From: Cheilinus undulatus
Lineage: Eukaryota > Chordata > Actinopteri > Labriformes > Labridae
Length of the DNA: 64,000 nucleotides
Direction of reading: 5' to 3'
Assembly (NCBI RefSeq): GCF_018320785.1
Contig: NC_054873.1
Coordinates: 22,534,196-22,598,195 of the forward strand
The notes under the pieces were generated by a model, which searched no databases, was not told the DNA's origin, and was given only the letters and a program-made list of their open reading frames with translations. Of the stretch, positions 28,501 to 45,200 are shown in pieces. Positions within the stretch are counted from its first letter, which is position 1. Every line of letters begins with the position of its first letter. Both the position numbers and the translations under genes were made by a program.

Positions 28501-31500
28501 GAGGCAGGGTATGAATCATAATACACTTTTAACATTTTTATGAGTTTGACACCAATACAATAAAACATTTCAGTGCATCTCAAGGAATCATTCCAGGATC
28601 TAAAAATGCTATTGACGCTTAACTAAAGAAAGCTAATCTTAGTGGAGGAACTGTCTCAGCCATATACGAGTTACTAATCCTGTCCATCCCCGGCAGTCCT
28701 GCTTCCACCATATTACAATGGAAACGACACATTCACTCAGCTCTCCCTGCAGAGCTTCTGAATTGTGCTACAGTGGCTGTTGTGAGATTTACTGACAGTA
28801 ACTTTAATAAATCGATCATGGTCATTATAATTTGACTTTTTTGACCCAATTTTTTTTTTACATCTTTAATGTCAAATGTCAAATTAAAAACCAATTTTAC
28901 AAAGTAATATCAATTACATAAAACTATGTGACGCAAAATTTCAAGTCAGTATTTAGTAGATGTACTATTGGTTCCAATTACAGCATGGAGCCTGCGTGGA
29001 AAGGTACCATTCAGGCTTGCACATATGGAAACTGCAATTTTATGCTATTCTTCTTTGCAAAACTGCTCAAGCTCTGTCAGGTTGCACATAAATCAGGCAT
29101 GAAAAGCCCTTTTCAAGACCAGCCACAAATTCTGAATTGGATTAAGGTCTGGGCTTTGACTTGGCCACTCCAGAACATTCACTTTTAAATCATTTCTATG
29201 TAGCTTTTGCTGTATGTTTCACGTCATTGTCTTGCTGGAAAATAAATCTTCTCCAAAGCTGTAGTTCTCTTGCAGACTGAATAAGATTGTCCTCCAGGAT
29301 TTTCCAATACTTTGCTGCAATCATTTTACCCTCTGCCTTTATAAGCCTTCCAGAGCTGACTGCCAAGTAGAACCCCCACAGCATGATGCTGCCACCACCG
29401 TGCACCGTGGATTGGTGCATTTGTTGTGATGTGCAGAGTTTAGTGTCTTCCAAATACAGCTGTCTGAGGGCCAAATGCACCATTTAGGTCTCATCAGGCT
29501 TAAGAACTTTCTTCCACTTGACCATGGAGTCTTCCACATGCCTTTATAGTCCAGATTTAATGAGTTATCTTCCACAGTGGCATGATTGATTTATAAAATC
29601 AATCGAGTAAAACATCCAAGGGGTGAATACTTTTTATAGGCATTGTACATAACTGGCTTATAGACTTTTTAGACTTACTATTGATGGAGAGTACAGTCTC
29701 AACTCTCAGTGATAACCTACAAGCTTGATAGACTACTTTAAGAGAAAATATAAATAGAATAAGTATTCAACTTTTCTTTTGTAAGCCATGTGGATTTTTT
29801 AAGTCATAGTATCTCTTGTTCTTTTTATAAAAAAAAAATTTTCAATGGAAATATTAATAACATTTCAGTACAGTGCAATACAGGTGGAAAACATGGGGTA
29901 GAAAAAAAATCCCAATATCTTTGTTAAATTTATATTCACATTACTTACTGCATCAGTTCTCCCTTTATGGATATCAGGTAGTGATATCCCATATTTCTTC
30001 TCCATTAGGACTTTGTGTTTAGGGTGACCGGGGTTACACAGCAGCCGTGTGGTTAATGCTGACTTACGCTGAACAAAACAGATAAAGTAAAAATTTAAAT
30101 ATATAATTCATGACAAGAATGCAATAATACAATACATGTCTTAATTCCTGTTATTTATCTAGAGTGGGCATAAAGTTTAAAACATCATCATGAAGAAAAT
30201 CTACCTTTTCTCCTGTTGAAGCCTCTGGAGGGTCTTCCCCCTGAGGGCGCAGGTTTGAGAAAATGTCCAAAGTGGGTTTCCTGTGATTTAGGATCACAAT
30301 ATCACCACCATGATTTATGCAATTCTAAACATATATTATCAAAGTTCAAACATTAAGATTGAAGCTACATTTTTGTTTGTCCTTACCATTTTGGAATATG
30401 CATTTTCTTTTTTGGTGAGTCTTCAATGGTAGGAAGAATCAGCGGTTGCTTGCACACTGCATTCAGATATCCCTCTGCATGTTTCTATTTGTAATTTAAA
30501 AAAACCAAACAATCAAGATGCCTTTAATTGTTTTTGTCAAATATGTCCAATACATCATTGATAACAGAGCTAACTCTGCATGGATCGTCCTTACCCTGAT
30601 TTTACTTTCTGTTTCACGAATAGCAGAGTCCAAGGCTTGAACATCCAGCAATTTTTCCCCCTCATTGTCTGTGATTTTCTCAACACTACATCTGAGTTGC
30701 CTCAAATCATCTTGAACCTGTAATATAAATTAGATATCTCAGCTCAACAAAATGCTTAAAATGGAAAAACACCACTTAGCTTCATTCAATGCAGCATCCC
30801 AAAGGTATGTGTGTGTGTGTGGGGGGGGGGGGGGGCAACAATCCACAACAAATGATATCCTGGACATGTTGAAAGAGCAACAAATGCCAAGCAACAAATG
30901 TTGCGTCATTTTTACAAATATATAAGCATTTTAATGTGTTTTTGCACCATAATTTTCCCATTTATGAGCAATATTTTTACTATGATTAAATTAAATTTAC
31001 TTTCTTTGTTGGACAACACCATTTGGACATTTTTAAGGGAGGGGCAGGGACAGCAGTTTAATTTATTCTATTTGATACAATTTAAGTCTGTTGACTAATT
31101 AATTAAGCTGCTTTTGATGCAATAATGACAGTTATTACTAAGAAAATAAACATAAAAACACACTTTCATTGCAGGCTTCTCAAGGGTCCCTCCCTACTGT
31201 GGGCCCTGATAGCAGTACCCTTTTTGCTCCCCTGTGCTACACCCATGAGTCAGTTACTGTAGCCACTTGTGTGATACAAATAAGGGAAAACTGCATTAGA
31301 TGAAGATCATGCAGATTATGAAAATTACTTAAACATGTTGTTAAACATGGAGTAATTTCCGCATTGTACTTTAACTTAAAAAAAAAGTTGCTAAAGTCAA
31401 TGGTTGTACAGTTTGTGCCATTAGCACAAGTATGGCGTGTTCACAATAGTCTATGGTTCAAAAGCTACGCAGTAGTAAAGCTAAAAAAGTTTTAAGAAAG

Positions 31501-31569
31501 CCAAATAACGTCACTTACCTGAAATAAAAGTGCTCCAACTCTATGTTCATTTCTGAGCGTGTCAGACAT
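1594..31569 (-). CDS. iqch: IQ motif-containing protein H (IQCH), complete in 21 exons
   Basis: Exons in transcript order: 31569-31519, 30717-30595, 30484-30387, 30280-30205, 30068-29949, 26927-26837, 26588-26499, 24509-24310, 24185-23646, 20028-19962, 19062-18979, 18886-18705, 17805-17533, 17409-17221, 12870-12750, 10950-10664, 6417-6259, 4334-4212, 2491-2430, 1966-1858, 1677-1594. All junctions keep phase and give 1,042 residues; human IQCH is about 1,027. Exon 9 carries an IQ calmodulin-binding motif at residues ~404-417 ([14 protein letters not shown], fitting IQxxxRxxxxRxx plus hydrophobic). Conserved blocks recognised from the human protein include [29 protein letters not shown] and the C-terminal [20 protein letters not shown]. 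The start at 31569 is the only exon-1 ATG in frame with exon 2; an earlier ATG at 31643 is out of frame. No catalytic domain is claimed. In mammals the gene is testis-enriched, and an X-box-like site upstream fits that. Exon edges at exon 9 (24185 or 24176) are the least certain. Confidence 0.93.
3936..4036. repeat. Inverted repeat able to form a hairpin
   Basis: A 16-base arm CCACCAGCTACTGTGG at 3936-3951 is answered by CCACTGTAGCTGGTGG at 4021-4036. The arms are reverse complements with one mismatch, separated by 69 bases. It may be the remains of a small inverted-repeat transposon. Confidence 0.6.
4152..4168 (-). repeat. Terminal motif of a dispersed repeat (TTAAAGCTCCTGTGAG family)
   Basis: This is an exact reverse-oriented copy of the 16-base motif that recurs at 11025, 12625, 46460 and 58170. 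No partner end is evident nearby, so only a fragment is called. Confidence 0.5.
4488..5072. repeat. ACTAAAA-rich dispersed repeat
   Basis: Dense variants of ACTAAAACTAAAA form both flanks, with a less repetitive core around 4660-4860 and 5060. This base pattern is familiar from teleost interspersed repeats, but I cannot name the family. It lies in iqch intron 17. Confidence 0.5.
5590..5990. promoter_or_regulatory. Candidate conserved non-coding element, iqch intron 17
   Basis: A non-repetitive stretch with several homeodomain-type cores (CTAAATTAATG, AATTATTAATGTG, GTAATTAC) and a more balanced composition than the surrounding intron. It has no splice-bounded open frame. The call rests on texture alone; no alignment was possible. 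Confidence 0.25.
7640..8559. promoter_or_regulatory. Four CAGGTG E-boxes with a 17-bp direct repeat
   Basis: TCAGGTGG occurs at about 7640, 7938, 8120 and 8554. Two of these sit in an identical 17-mer, CCATGTCAGGTGGTACA, at 7932-7948 and 8548-8564. CAGGTG is the core bound by ZEB/SNAI-type repressors. The shared flanks suggest either a duplicated element or an old repeat. Confidence 0.3.
8860..9480. promoter_or_regulatory. Candidate conserved non-coding element, iqch intron 16
   Basis: Unique, moderately GC-containing sequence with repeated ATTA cores (TTAATTATGCTG, CATTTAATTTC) and no repeat signature. An open frame at 8953-9162 has no splice boundaries and is not taken as coding. Low confidence without alignment. 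Confidence 0.25.
11025..12640. mobile_element. 1.6 kb nested repeat with exact 16-bp inverted ends
   Basis: TTAAAGCTCCTGTGAG begins the unit and its exact reverse complement closes it. Just inside the left end, the text reading TTTTGGTGCC matches other copies of the same family at 46393-46475 and 56309-56393. The interior is largely a second, unrelated element (about 11100-12466), itself interrupted. No transposase is visible, so the outer unit is non-autonomous. It lies entirely within iqch intron 15 (10951-12749). Confidence 0.5.
11100..12466. mobile_element. Non-autonomous element, copy 1 of the GTGTTAA-rich family
   Basis: Blocks here recur in order at 24558-25246: GAGTAAATGG, TCAATTGATCTAA, CTCTGCCCACTGCC, ATTATTGTTGTTTTT, AGTGAAGTTATC, and a terminal ATTTTGC(A/C)(A/G)TGTA. 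Copy 1 carries extra DNA between about 11162 and 11535, beginning GGCTGGACTGGGAAG, which looks like a later insertion. The many GTGTTAA/TTAACAC words are typical of hAT-related MITEs in fish. The family name is not certain. Confidence 0.45.
12980..13400. promoter_or_regulatory. Candidate conserved non-coding element, iqch intron 14
   Basis: Balanced, non-repetitive sequence containing ATTA-rich sites (GCATTATTGG, CTTAATTACGCTGTTAATTTC) and a GATCGATATC palindrome. It stands out against the AT-rich flanks. No coding frame with splice sites is present. Confidence 0.3.
14017..14178 (-). other. Exon-like 53-codon open frame inside iqch intron 14
   Basis: On the minus strand a good acceptor (GTGTTTTAG) is followed at once by 53 sense codons and TAA. 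The frame is closed immediately upstream by the TAG of the acceptor itself, as expected of a terminal exon. The peptide has a protein-like composition, with segments such as [15 protein letters not shown] and [14 protein letters not shown], and reads as folded rather than low complexity. It is not part of the IQCH protein that I recognise, because exons 14 and 15 join directly in phase 0. Phase 0 would let iqch exon 14 splice to it, giving a product of 781 residues. It could be an alternative last exon, a retro-inserted gene fragment or chance. I do not recognise the family. Confidence 0.35.
14820..16330. promoter_or_regulatory. Candidate conserved non-coding block(s), iqch intron 14
   Basis: Two non-repetitive portions stand out, about 14820-15190 and 15820-16260. 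The second is GC-richer and carries CCGCCATTATGG, CGCCATAATTAACAG, ACAATTACAG and GCCAGTAATTAG, a dense set of homeodomain-like cores. Between them (15200-15720) is plain AT-rich DNA. This is a pattern-based call only. Confidence 0.3.
17930..18170. promoter_or_regulatory. Candidate conserved non-coding element, iqch intron 12
   Basis: Non-repetitive sequence with AACTAATTACTT and TCTTTAATGTG sites and a GGTTGAATTGATAAAAG block, in an otherwise AT-rich intron of 0.9 kb between coding exons 12 and 13. It has no open frame of note. Confidence 0.25.
19290..19600. promoter_or_regulatory. Candidate conserved non-coding element, iqch intron 10
   Basis: At least five TAAT-type cores occur in about 150 bases (GGTAATTAAATGATTGG, GCTAATTAAC, CTAATTATCC, AGTAATTAGG), together with GCAAATAAAGC. 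This density of homeodomain-like sites in unique sequence is the most enhancer-like texture in the window. Conservation has not been tested. Confidence 0.35.
19915..19940. repeat. GT/CA microsatellite just downstream of an iqch donor
   Basis: About a dozen GT units on the plus strand. In the iqch transcript this is a CA tract starting about 20 bases after the exon 10 donor at 19961. Intronic CA repeats near donors can bind hnRNP L and modulate splicing; any effect here is inference. Confidence 0.8.
20544..21030. mobile_element. hAT-like non-autonomous element
   Basis: It opens with CAAAGGTGGAAAAACTAATTAC and ends in variants of ACTTTTACTTGAGTGG, mirroring the fragment at 240-380. The body is AT-rich with no transposase. 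The CAGAGGTGGAAA-type end is what suggests a hAT family. The right boundary is uncertain because another element follows directly. Confidence 0.4.
21070..21850 (+). pseudogene. Decayed Tc1-like transposase (copy A)
   Basis: Plus-strand frames carry unmistakable Tc1/mariner transposase text: [36 protein letters not shown] and, after a frame change near 21560, [13 protein letters not shown]. Later parts ([17 protein letters not shown]) are in yet other frames. Several frameshifts and the lack of a complete DDE region mean it is dead. It sits in iqch intron 9 directly before copy B. Confidence 0.75.
21955..22988 (+). mobile_element. Tc1-like element with both ends and TA flanks (copy B)
   Basis: The left end CAGTGCCTATAAAAAGTA and the right end ...TAGGCACTG are inverted, and both are flanked by TATA, as expected for Tc1/mariner insertion at TA. 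At 1,034 bp it is shorter than an autonomous element. The inner transposase survives only as scraps, such as [14 protein letters not shown] and GGAPS-like text around 22600-22720, with stops. Copies C and D belong to the same family. Confidence 0.75.
24558..25246. mobile_element. Non-autonomous element, copy 2 of the GTGTTAA-rich family
   Basis: The ends are inverted and similar: TACATAGCAAAACTGGAGTG on the left, and on the right the reverse complement TACACTGCAAAATCATCAG. Internal blocks match the copy at 11100-12466 in the same order. It carries no coding capacity. It lies in iqch intron 7, immediately left of a second element. Confidence 0.5.
25259..26121. mobile_element. hAT-like non-autonomous element with 8-bp target duplication
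   Basis: Left flank CTTAGTAC (25251-25258) and right flank TTTAGTAC (26122-26129) match at 7 of 8 bases, the duplication size of hAT elements. The termini TAGGGACACATGATATTG and (reversed) TAAGGATGCTCAATATTA are similar. A palindromic GATATCGATATCGATATC run lies near the left end. The 863-bp body has no transposase; the middle contains text beginning GCGACCCAGGGGCCACATT. Confidence 0.6.
26928..29948. other. iqch intron 5 (3.0 kb)
   Basis: Mostly unique intron, with the truncated Tc1 copy C at its right end. A 111-codon plus-strand frame at 27429-27764 has a cysteine-rich start and no splice sites or family resemblance, so I do not call it coding. Confidence 0.5.
28796..29645 (-). mobile_element. 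Truncated Tc1-like element with transposase remains (copy C)
   Basis: The right end, read outward-in, is CAATGCCTATAAAAAGTAT and is followed by TA. The left end stops inside the subterminal region (compare 22000 onward), so the left inverted repeat is lost. Minus-strand frames at 29575-29090 show transposase motifs: [24 protein letters not shown] (second catalytic Asp) and [11 protein letters not shown], where the usual catalytic Glu is Gln. Stops and frameshifts confirm decay. Confidence 0.8.
30808..30835. repeat. (GT)n followed by a 15-base G tract
   Basis: A short GT repeat passes into 15 consecutive G residues in iqch intron 1, less than 100 bases from exon 2. On the transcribed strand it is a C tract. 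Homopolymers of this length are error-prone in sequencing and assembly. Confidence 0.85.
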
Positions 31570-32174
31570 GGACGTGGATTTTCGTGGCTCGTCCCTTTGT
31601 TGTTAACTTTAACAACCTTTGGCAAACCGCTGTATGTGCTCATAATTTCAGGTGCTCGTAACTATGACAACAAGACTAAGCGTCGTAGGATGATTATAAC
31701 CTGAGTATGAACTGTCAGGCGTTAAACTGTGCCTGTGGAGTTTGCAAAAAATAACATTTAAAAGAAAAAAGTCCGGAAAATAGGATTAAAAAACCAAACC
31801 GGCTTTATTCTTTACTTAACAATTTACTGTACAAATAAAGAAATGAATTCATGGTCCGTGAGCTCGTGTGTCTTTAAGGCAAATTTAAGGTGATAAATGT
31901 TACGTCTCACTGGAAGCGCATCAAATATGAACCTTAGTTAGAATTTCTTTTAAGTATAACATAACTTTATAATAAATAAATCTAATAATTATGAATAGCA
32001 CGTTGCAACCCATGCACATATTTGTCAAAAGTCGAAACAATAACACTTTTTCGGCAGAATAACGTCGTACCGGAAACTACGTCACACCGCTCAGTCAAAG
32101 TTGAAAGGTTAGCAAAGTTGGCTATCGTCACGTCAAGCTAGTAGTTGGACAAGCTTGTCCCAATTATTTAAAAT
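31570..32174. promoter_or_regulatory. Bidirectional promoter between iqch and aagab
   Basis: Only 605 bases separate the two start codons, which point away from each other. The aagab side holds an ETS-type CCGGAA (32070-32075) next to a CRE-like TACGTCAC (32078-32085). The iqch side holds an RFX X-box-like GTAACTATGACAAC (31658-31671). No TATA box is convincing at either start. The arrangement suits a housekeeping gene paired with a tissue-restricted one. Confidence 0.6.
31658..31671 (-). promoter_or_regulatory. X-box-like RFX site upstream of iqch
   Basis: On the minus strand it reads GTTGTCATAGTTAC, and on the plus strand GTAACTATGACAAC. Against the X-box model GTNRCC-N2-RGYAAC it has two mismatches, and it lies 89-102 bases before the iqch start, the usual place for RFX sites in ciliary and testis genes. 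The similarity is seen directly; function is inferred. Confidence 0.35.
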
Positions 32175-34642
32175 ATGTCAACTACCGACGAAAACGCCGA
32201 TAGCACCATTCCATGTGTGCTTATCACCAGCAGTGGCAGCGGTTTTAAAGAAGAAGAGCTGATTAAACGTAAGTCTAGCCGAGCTTTACCGCACTCATAA
32301 GCTAAAAAGCTAACGTTGAGTAAAGCTAACTTACTCTAGCATAACACAGAACATTACCCGCATATAGGAGTTAATTACCCGTTTGTCAAAGGTTGTCAAG
32401 CTGGTTAAAGGACTTATTTTGCGGGGCTTATGTGTAAAAGGCTTATGTGAATCTGGTTAAGGTTAAGAACTCCTTATTTTTACGAGTCGTCTGTCACATC
32501 CAAAGCAAGCAAGCAAGCAGTCTGTTTTGTAAGCGATTTATATCAACTGTGGTTTTGTTTCAGAGATCCTCAACTCTAAGGACTTACCCGAGCCTGTTAA
32601 GCGAGAAGAATCGGTAGTTTGGTATCCGTGGACCATCAATAACAAATACTATACCGCAGATGTCAGGCTATGTGTTGTTCCAAGCACTTTTCAGATGTCA
32701 TCGGAGATTGCCCAGTCTATGCAGGCTTTCATCGCTTATTTTGACAGTACAGTGGTAAGTAACTCATCCTTGGGTGTTAATCTTAAGGGCCCCTTAATAG
32801 CATATTGTTTAACAAGTGTTACGTGTATTATATGCGAATGTTGTATGCAGAAAGATGGCCTGGAAAAGCTCCAGCCTTGGATATCAGTGGTGGAAGACCT
32901 TGCTCCAGAGGTACTCATACTGGTGTGTGACAGAGTCAGTGAAAATGGTTAGTTCAGCTCTTTTTAAGGAAAAACGCAAATTTAATTTTGCTGGGCACTT
33001 TCTAGAATCTGAAATGTGATTTTATTTCAAGGAGTCACCAGACATGGAGCACAACAGTGGTGTTTGGCTCATGCTTTTGAGCTGGTAGAGCTAAATCCAC
33101 AGGAACTGCCAGATGAGGATGGTGAGTTTCCTGAGAGCAGAAACTTTAGTGGCGATGAGCAAATGCAGTTTTTCGTAATTTAGATTTTGTTGATTTTTTT
33201 GCCCTCTTACTCAGGATGTTATTGTTTATATTGGCAGATGACTTTCCAGAATCCACAGGGGTAAAAAGAATTGTGCAGGCTCTCAATGCCAATGTTTGGT
33301 CAAGTGTGGAGATGAAGGATGGTGAGAGATGACACTACAATTCAGCAACATTGTGCAAGTTTCTTTCCTATGTACCACTTTGAATCAATAGCATGTGACA
33401 GTTTCTATCTCACTCTGAAAGGGCACAACCAGGGCTTTGGTCTTATGAGTAGTTTGGTGGCCTCAAGACACAACAACCCACGCAGCTGTCAAGATCCACA
33501 GGTCAGTTTAATTTGGGAATCATTTTCTGTTAATGGAAACATTATTTGTTACCTTTGTTGATGTAAAAATGAATATTTTAATGTATTCTTAAAAATGTAT
33601 GAATTTTTAGTTTAAAAGAATTTTCAATTTGTCAGTTTTTCAAGAGATATGCTGACCATAACCCCTTTTCTTATGCAGTCCTCCAACTTGCCAGTAGAGG
33701 GCTCACTTGTTAGTGAAGAGACTAACCACACAGAGAGTAGTACAAATGAAGACACACAGGGAGACGTAGTTGGTAAGTAAACAAATTATGATGAAAATTT
33801 TTTTAAAATTATTTTTTGAATAATGTTGGCCCTCAAATGGCTTTTCTCTCATTTTCACCATAGTAAACATTTTCTGCTGATGGGAGATGTTGCATTTTTA
33901 TCAAGCATTTGTAAAATTTTTATTCTGATTCTCTTAGATGCAATGACTGATTTGGACATTCAGGAACTTGCTAATCTCACAGCTGGTGATGCAGATGTGG
34001 ATAACTTTGAACGCCTCTTTACCAAATTAAAAGAGATGAAAGGTAATTGAGAAATGAAACAACAATAACAACATTGCACTTTCAAAAGAAAAAAAATCTC
34101 TTTTGGCCCTCATATTGAAAAAAAGCATTTTGTGATCACATTGGTGCCACTAAAATAATTGCAATGTTGATGTTTCATTACCCTTTTTTTCTGACTTTAA
34201 CCTGCAGACAAAGCTTCTTCATTACCTCATGAGCAGAGAAAAGTTCATGCAGAAAAGGTAAGTTACTGTATTTACCCCAGTCGATATATTTAGACCAGCA
34301 ACTGTTCATGTTCATAGTTAGCATACACTCTTTGTGTGAAGGATTTACCAGTTACCTTTTGACTGTTTGAAAACGTCACACATGTAATAAAAAGAATCAT
34401 GACACAATTGTCAGTCTATTCAGCTGAAACAAATAAAGTGAAGATGATAAATTATGTGACAAGTAAAAGTGGCAGGTCATGTGAATTGTCAACTGGCATA
34501 CTGAGTTTCATAGATAAAGATGTAAATTCTGCTTCAAAATAATCATACCTTATCTGCTTTCCAGGTAGCAAAAGCATTTTGGATGGCCATCGGAGGCGAT
34601 GATGATGAGATTGATGGATTATCATCAGGGGAGGAAAGTTGA
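32175..34642 (+). CDS. aagab: Alpha- and gamma-adaptin-binding protein p34 (AAGAB), complete in 10 exons
   Basis: Exons: 32175-32268, 32564-32754, 32851-32947, 33032-33121, 33238-33321, 33422-33501, 33679-33772, 33938-34042, 34208-34257, 34565-34642. All join in phase and encode 320 residues; human AAGAB has 315. The N-terminal half is the Rab-like pseudo-GTPase fold (CVLITSSG at the strand-loop position, [20 protein letters not shown]). The C-terminal end [18 protein letters not shown] followed by an acidic GLSS tail is the strongly conserved signature. The acidic, Ser/Thr-rich middle (exons 6-8) is presumably flexible. The cytosolic protein binds alpha- and gamma-adaptin and acts as an assembly chaperone for AP-2 and AP-1; human loss causes punctate palmoplantar keratoderma. 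The start ATG is the first in frame and precedes the conserved domain by about 13 residues. No defects seen. Confidence 0.97.
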
Positions 34643-35249
34643 AAGTAGCTTCGTGTGACTCAGTCTCCTTTCTCCTGATCCTTCTCCTTTCCTGGGACTC
34701 CAAACAAGATCCAGCACCATTCCATTTGCTTCTTAAAGTCTTTGCACTTGGAAAGTGGAGATGCTTACAAATGGTACTGTAGGCATAGTCATGTTTAGAA
34801 ATTGATATTCTTTAAACGGAATCATTGCAATACTGGTGTACAGTAAGGAGCATTTGAATATCTTGATATGAAACAGAGAGCCAAAAAGACAGTCCTGATC
34901 CTCAGCCTTCTCTCCTGAGTCCCTTTTAAACCCGAAGTAAACCTCAACACAATAGTCTTGAATCTGGAAAAACTAATTACGTCGTATACTTTGACTTAAA
35001 TATATGTCCTTTGGGTACAGTTGTCACATATATTTGCAAGTGACATAATGTGCCTTATCCCTTGAAGAGTTGTGAGACAGTTAATGCATATACTGTTAAA
35101 TGAATATAAAAACTTGTGATTCAAATTCTTTGACTCTTATTTTTAAGAGTGACTGTTTACCAGAATGGTAATAATAGTGTGATTAACATTCAGGATGTTT
35201 TCTATTTATGTGTGAGAAAAGAACAAGGGTCTTTTTTACTTGGTTGCAA

Positions 35250-35255
35250 TTTATT
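35250..35255 (-). terminator. smad3: Candidate poly(A) signal of smad3
   Basis: AATAAA on the minus strand, about 1.57 kb past the smad3 stop codon. Long 3' UTRs are usual for smad3. Other AATAAA-like words upstream cannot be excluded as earlier signals. Confidence 0.4.
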
Positions 35256-35841
35256 AATTTTCCCAGATAACAAAACAATGGTCATTTAAGAACAAATATT
35301 AGGCTACATGAAAAACCATGTACATAAGACTTGGAACAGAAATCCCCAACTAAAGAAATCAAGAAACACAGGTGCTAATACTAGTTTCAAACTACCTAAC
35401 GCACTGCAATACACAGTATTTCAGTTAAGTGCCATGTATCTGTTTCAGATAGATAACATGGAGATTCAGTCTTATACTGTGAATAAGTGCAAGCTAAACA
35501 TGGTGGCTTCGTAGACAATGACACCGAGCATATAACACATGCCTTACAATATTGTAATTTACATGTAGTATACAGCATTTACTGGACAGGCAAACTACCA
35601 CTAGAATTTAAGCCTTACACCTATCAACACAGTAGATTTGAAGTGCATCATTACTAACAAGGAGCAAAGTGTAACATTGGCTAATAGATGGCAACATGTG
35701 AAAGACCTGCATTTGTTTCCACCCAACATGCCATCAATGGATGATCCACACTGGATTCAGACAGTGCCTAAATTCAACCGTTCAACCATGACTGCTTGTA
35801 GATACTTTGTCATATTCTGTAAGTACTGTTTATGAAATAAC

Positions 35842-35847
35842 AATAAA
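35842..35847 (+). terminator. aagab: Candidate distal poly(A) signal of aagab
   Basis: A canonical AATAAA on the plus strand, followed about 15-25 bases on by a TG-rich stretch (ATCCTGTGTCATG), which suits a cleavage site. It is 1.2 kb past the aagab stop. Use of this site would create an antisense overlap with the smad3 3' UTR. Confidence 0.4.
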
Positions 35848-36826
35848 GCTGGTACTATGATCCTGTGTCATGTACGAACCAGCTGACTGTGTTTGAAATG
35901 CCAGCGTTAAAGCAGACCAAGTCTTGGGTCATTAAAGCAAGTTTTTTTTTTTTTTTTTTGTCATGCTAGAGGTCAGTCAGGTCCAAAATTTCAAGCAAAT
36001 ACAACTACAAGAAATCACAAGCTATAAATATTATGTACAATCAAATTGAGGCAATAAAAAAAATATATTCCCATGCAGGACAGTATGCAAAAATAACTTA
36101 TAAAATGTCTCTTTCACTGAGCAAAATAGTTTTCATACAAGGGTTCTTTTTGAGACACAGTGGTGCTAATGTCTATATTTTGTTAAAATAGATACAACAC
36201 CAATTACAAGATTAATGAAATAATCAACACTTTCTTCAATACAGATAAACCAATATAGGCAAAGTACCTGGTACTCAATGTTTAATTAAATATAATGTAT
36301 TTAATCACTACTCAGAATGACCTTTTCAGTGTTAATTTACTGGTTCAAATGTTAAGTGTCATTACAAAGGTAGGTAACAGAAATCTGAACCCCCACTAAT
36401 GACGTCTGAGTCATAAAAAGAGCTAATTCATAGAATCAAAAATCTTTTGAAATGTTTAAATAGTGGCAAAAGTAAAGCTGTACCATGAATTCAAATGTCA
36501 TGTAAAAAATTACATCAACACTGAACATAGACATGATGTCTGAATGAATGAAATTCTTTTGAAACCTATAACGAATACCCTGTGGCTTCCTGTTAAACAA
36601 ATGAAACAGTGTCCAGTGGTAGAGTAACTACTGAATGAAAACACTAAATGGGGCTAAGGAAAAGTACTACAGATGTGAGGTGAAATGTTTAACAGCAGGG
36701 GAGAGTCATAATACATTTTATGAATGGTGTCTCTTTCCTTGGTATCAGTGAGAGACGCCTGAGTTTTCCTATGTGGTTTATGTTTAAGAGTGTCAATGTG
36801 ATGAAGGGTTCCTTGAAAAGTATCTT

Positions 36827-45200
<8,374 letters not shown>

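Larger units (their letters stand above)
34643..36826. other. Convergent 3' UTR region of aagab and smad3
   Basis: It contains no coding frame I can support. Minus-strand AATAAA at 35250-35255 would give smad3 a 3' UTR of about 1.6 kb. For aagab the choices are a weak AATATA near 35103 or a good AATAAA at 35842-35847. Using the second would make the two 3' ends overlap by about 0.6 kb. A run of 19-20 T residues lies at about 35941-35960. Confidence 0.5.

Noticed and set aside
31519-31643. Start of iqch at the upstream ATG (MSTYSGLPK...)
   Set aside because: Its frame meets a stop codon early in exon 2, whereas the ATG at 31569 reads through all 21 exons.
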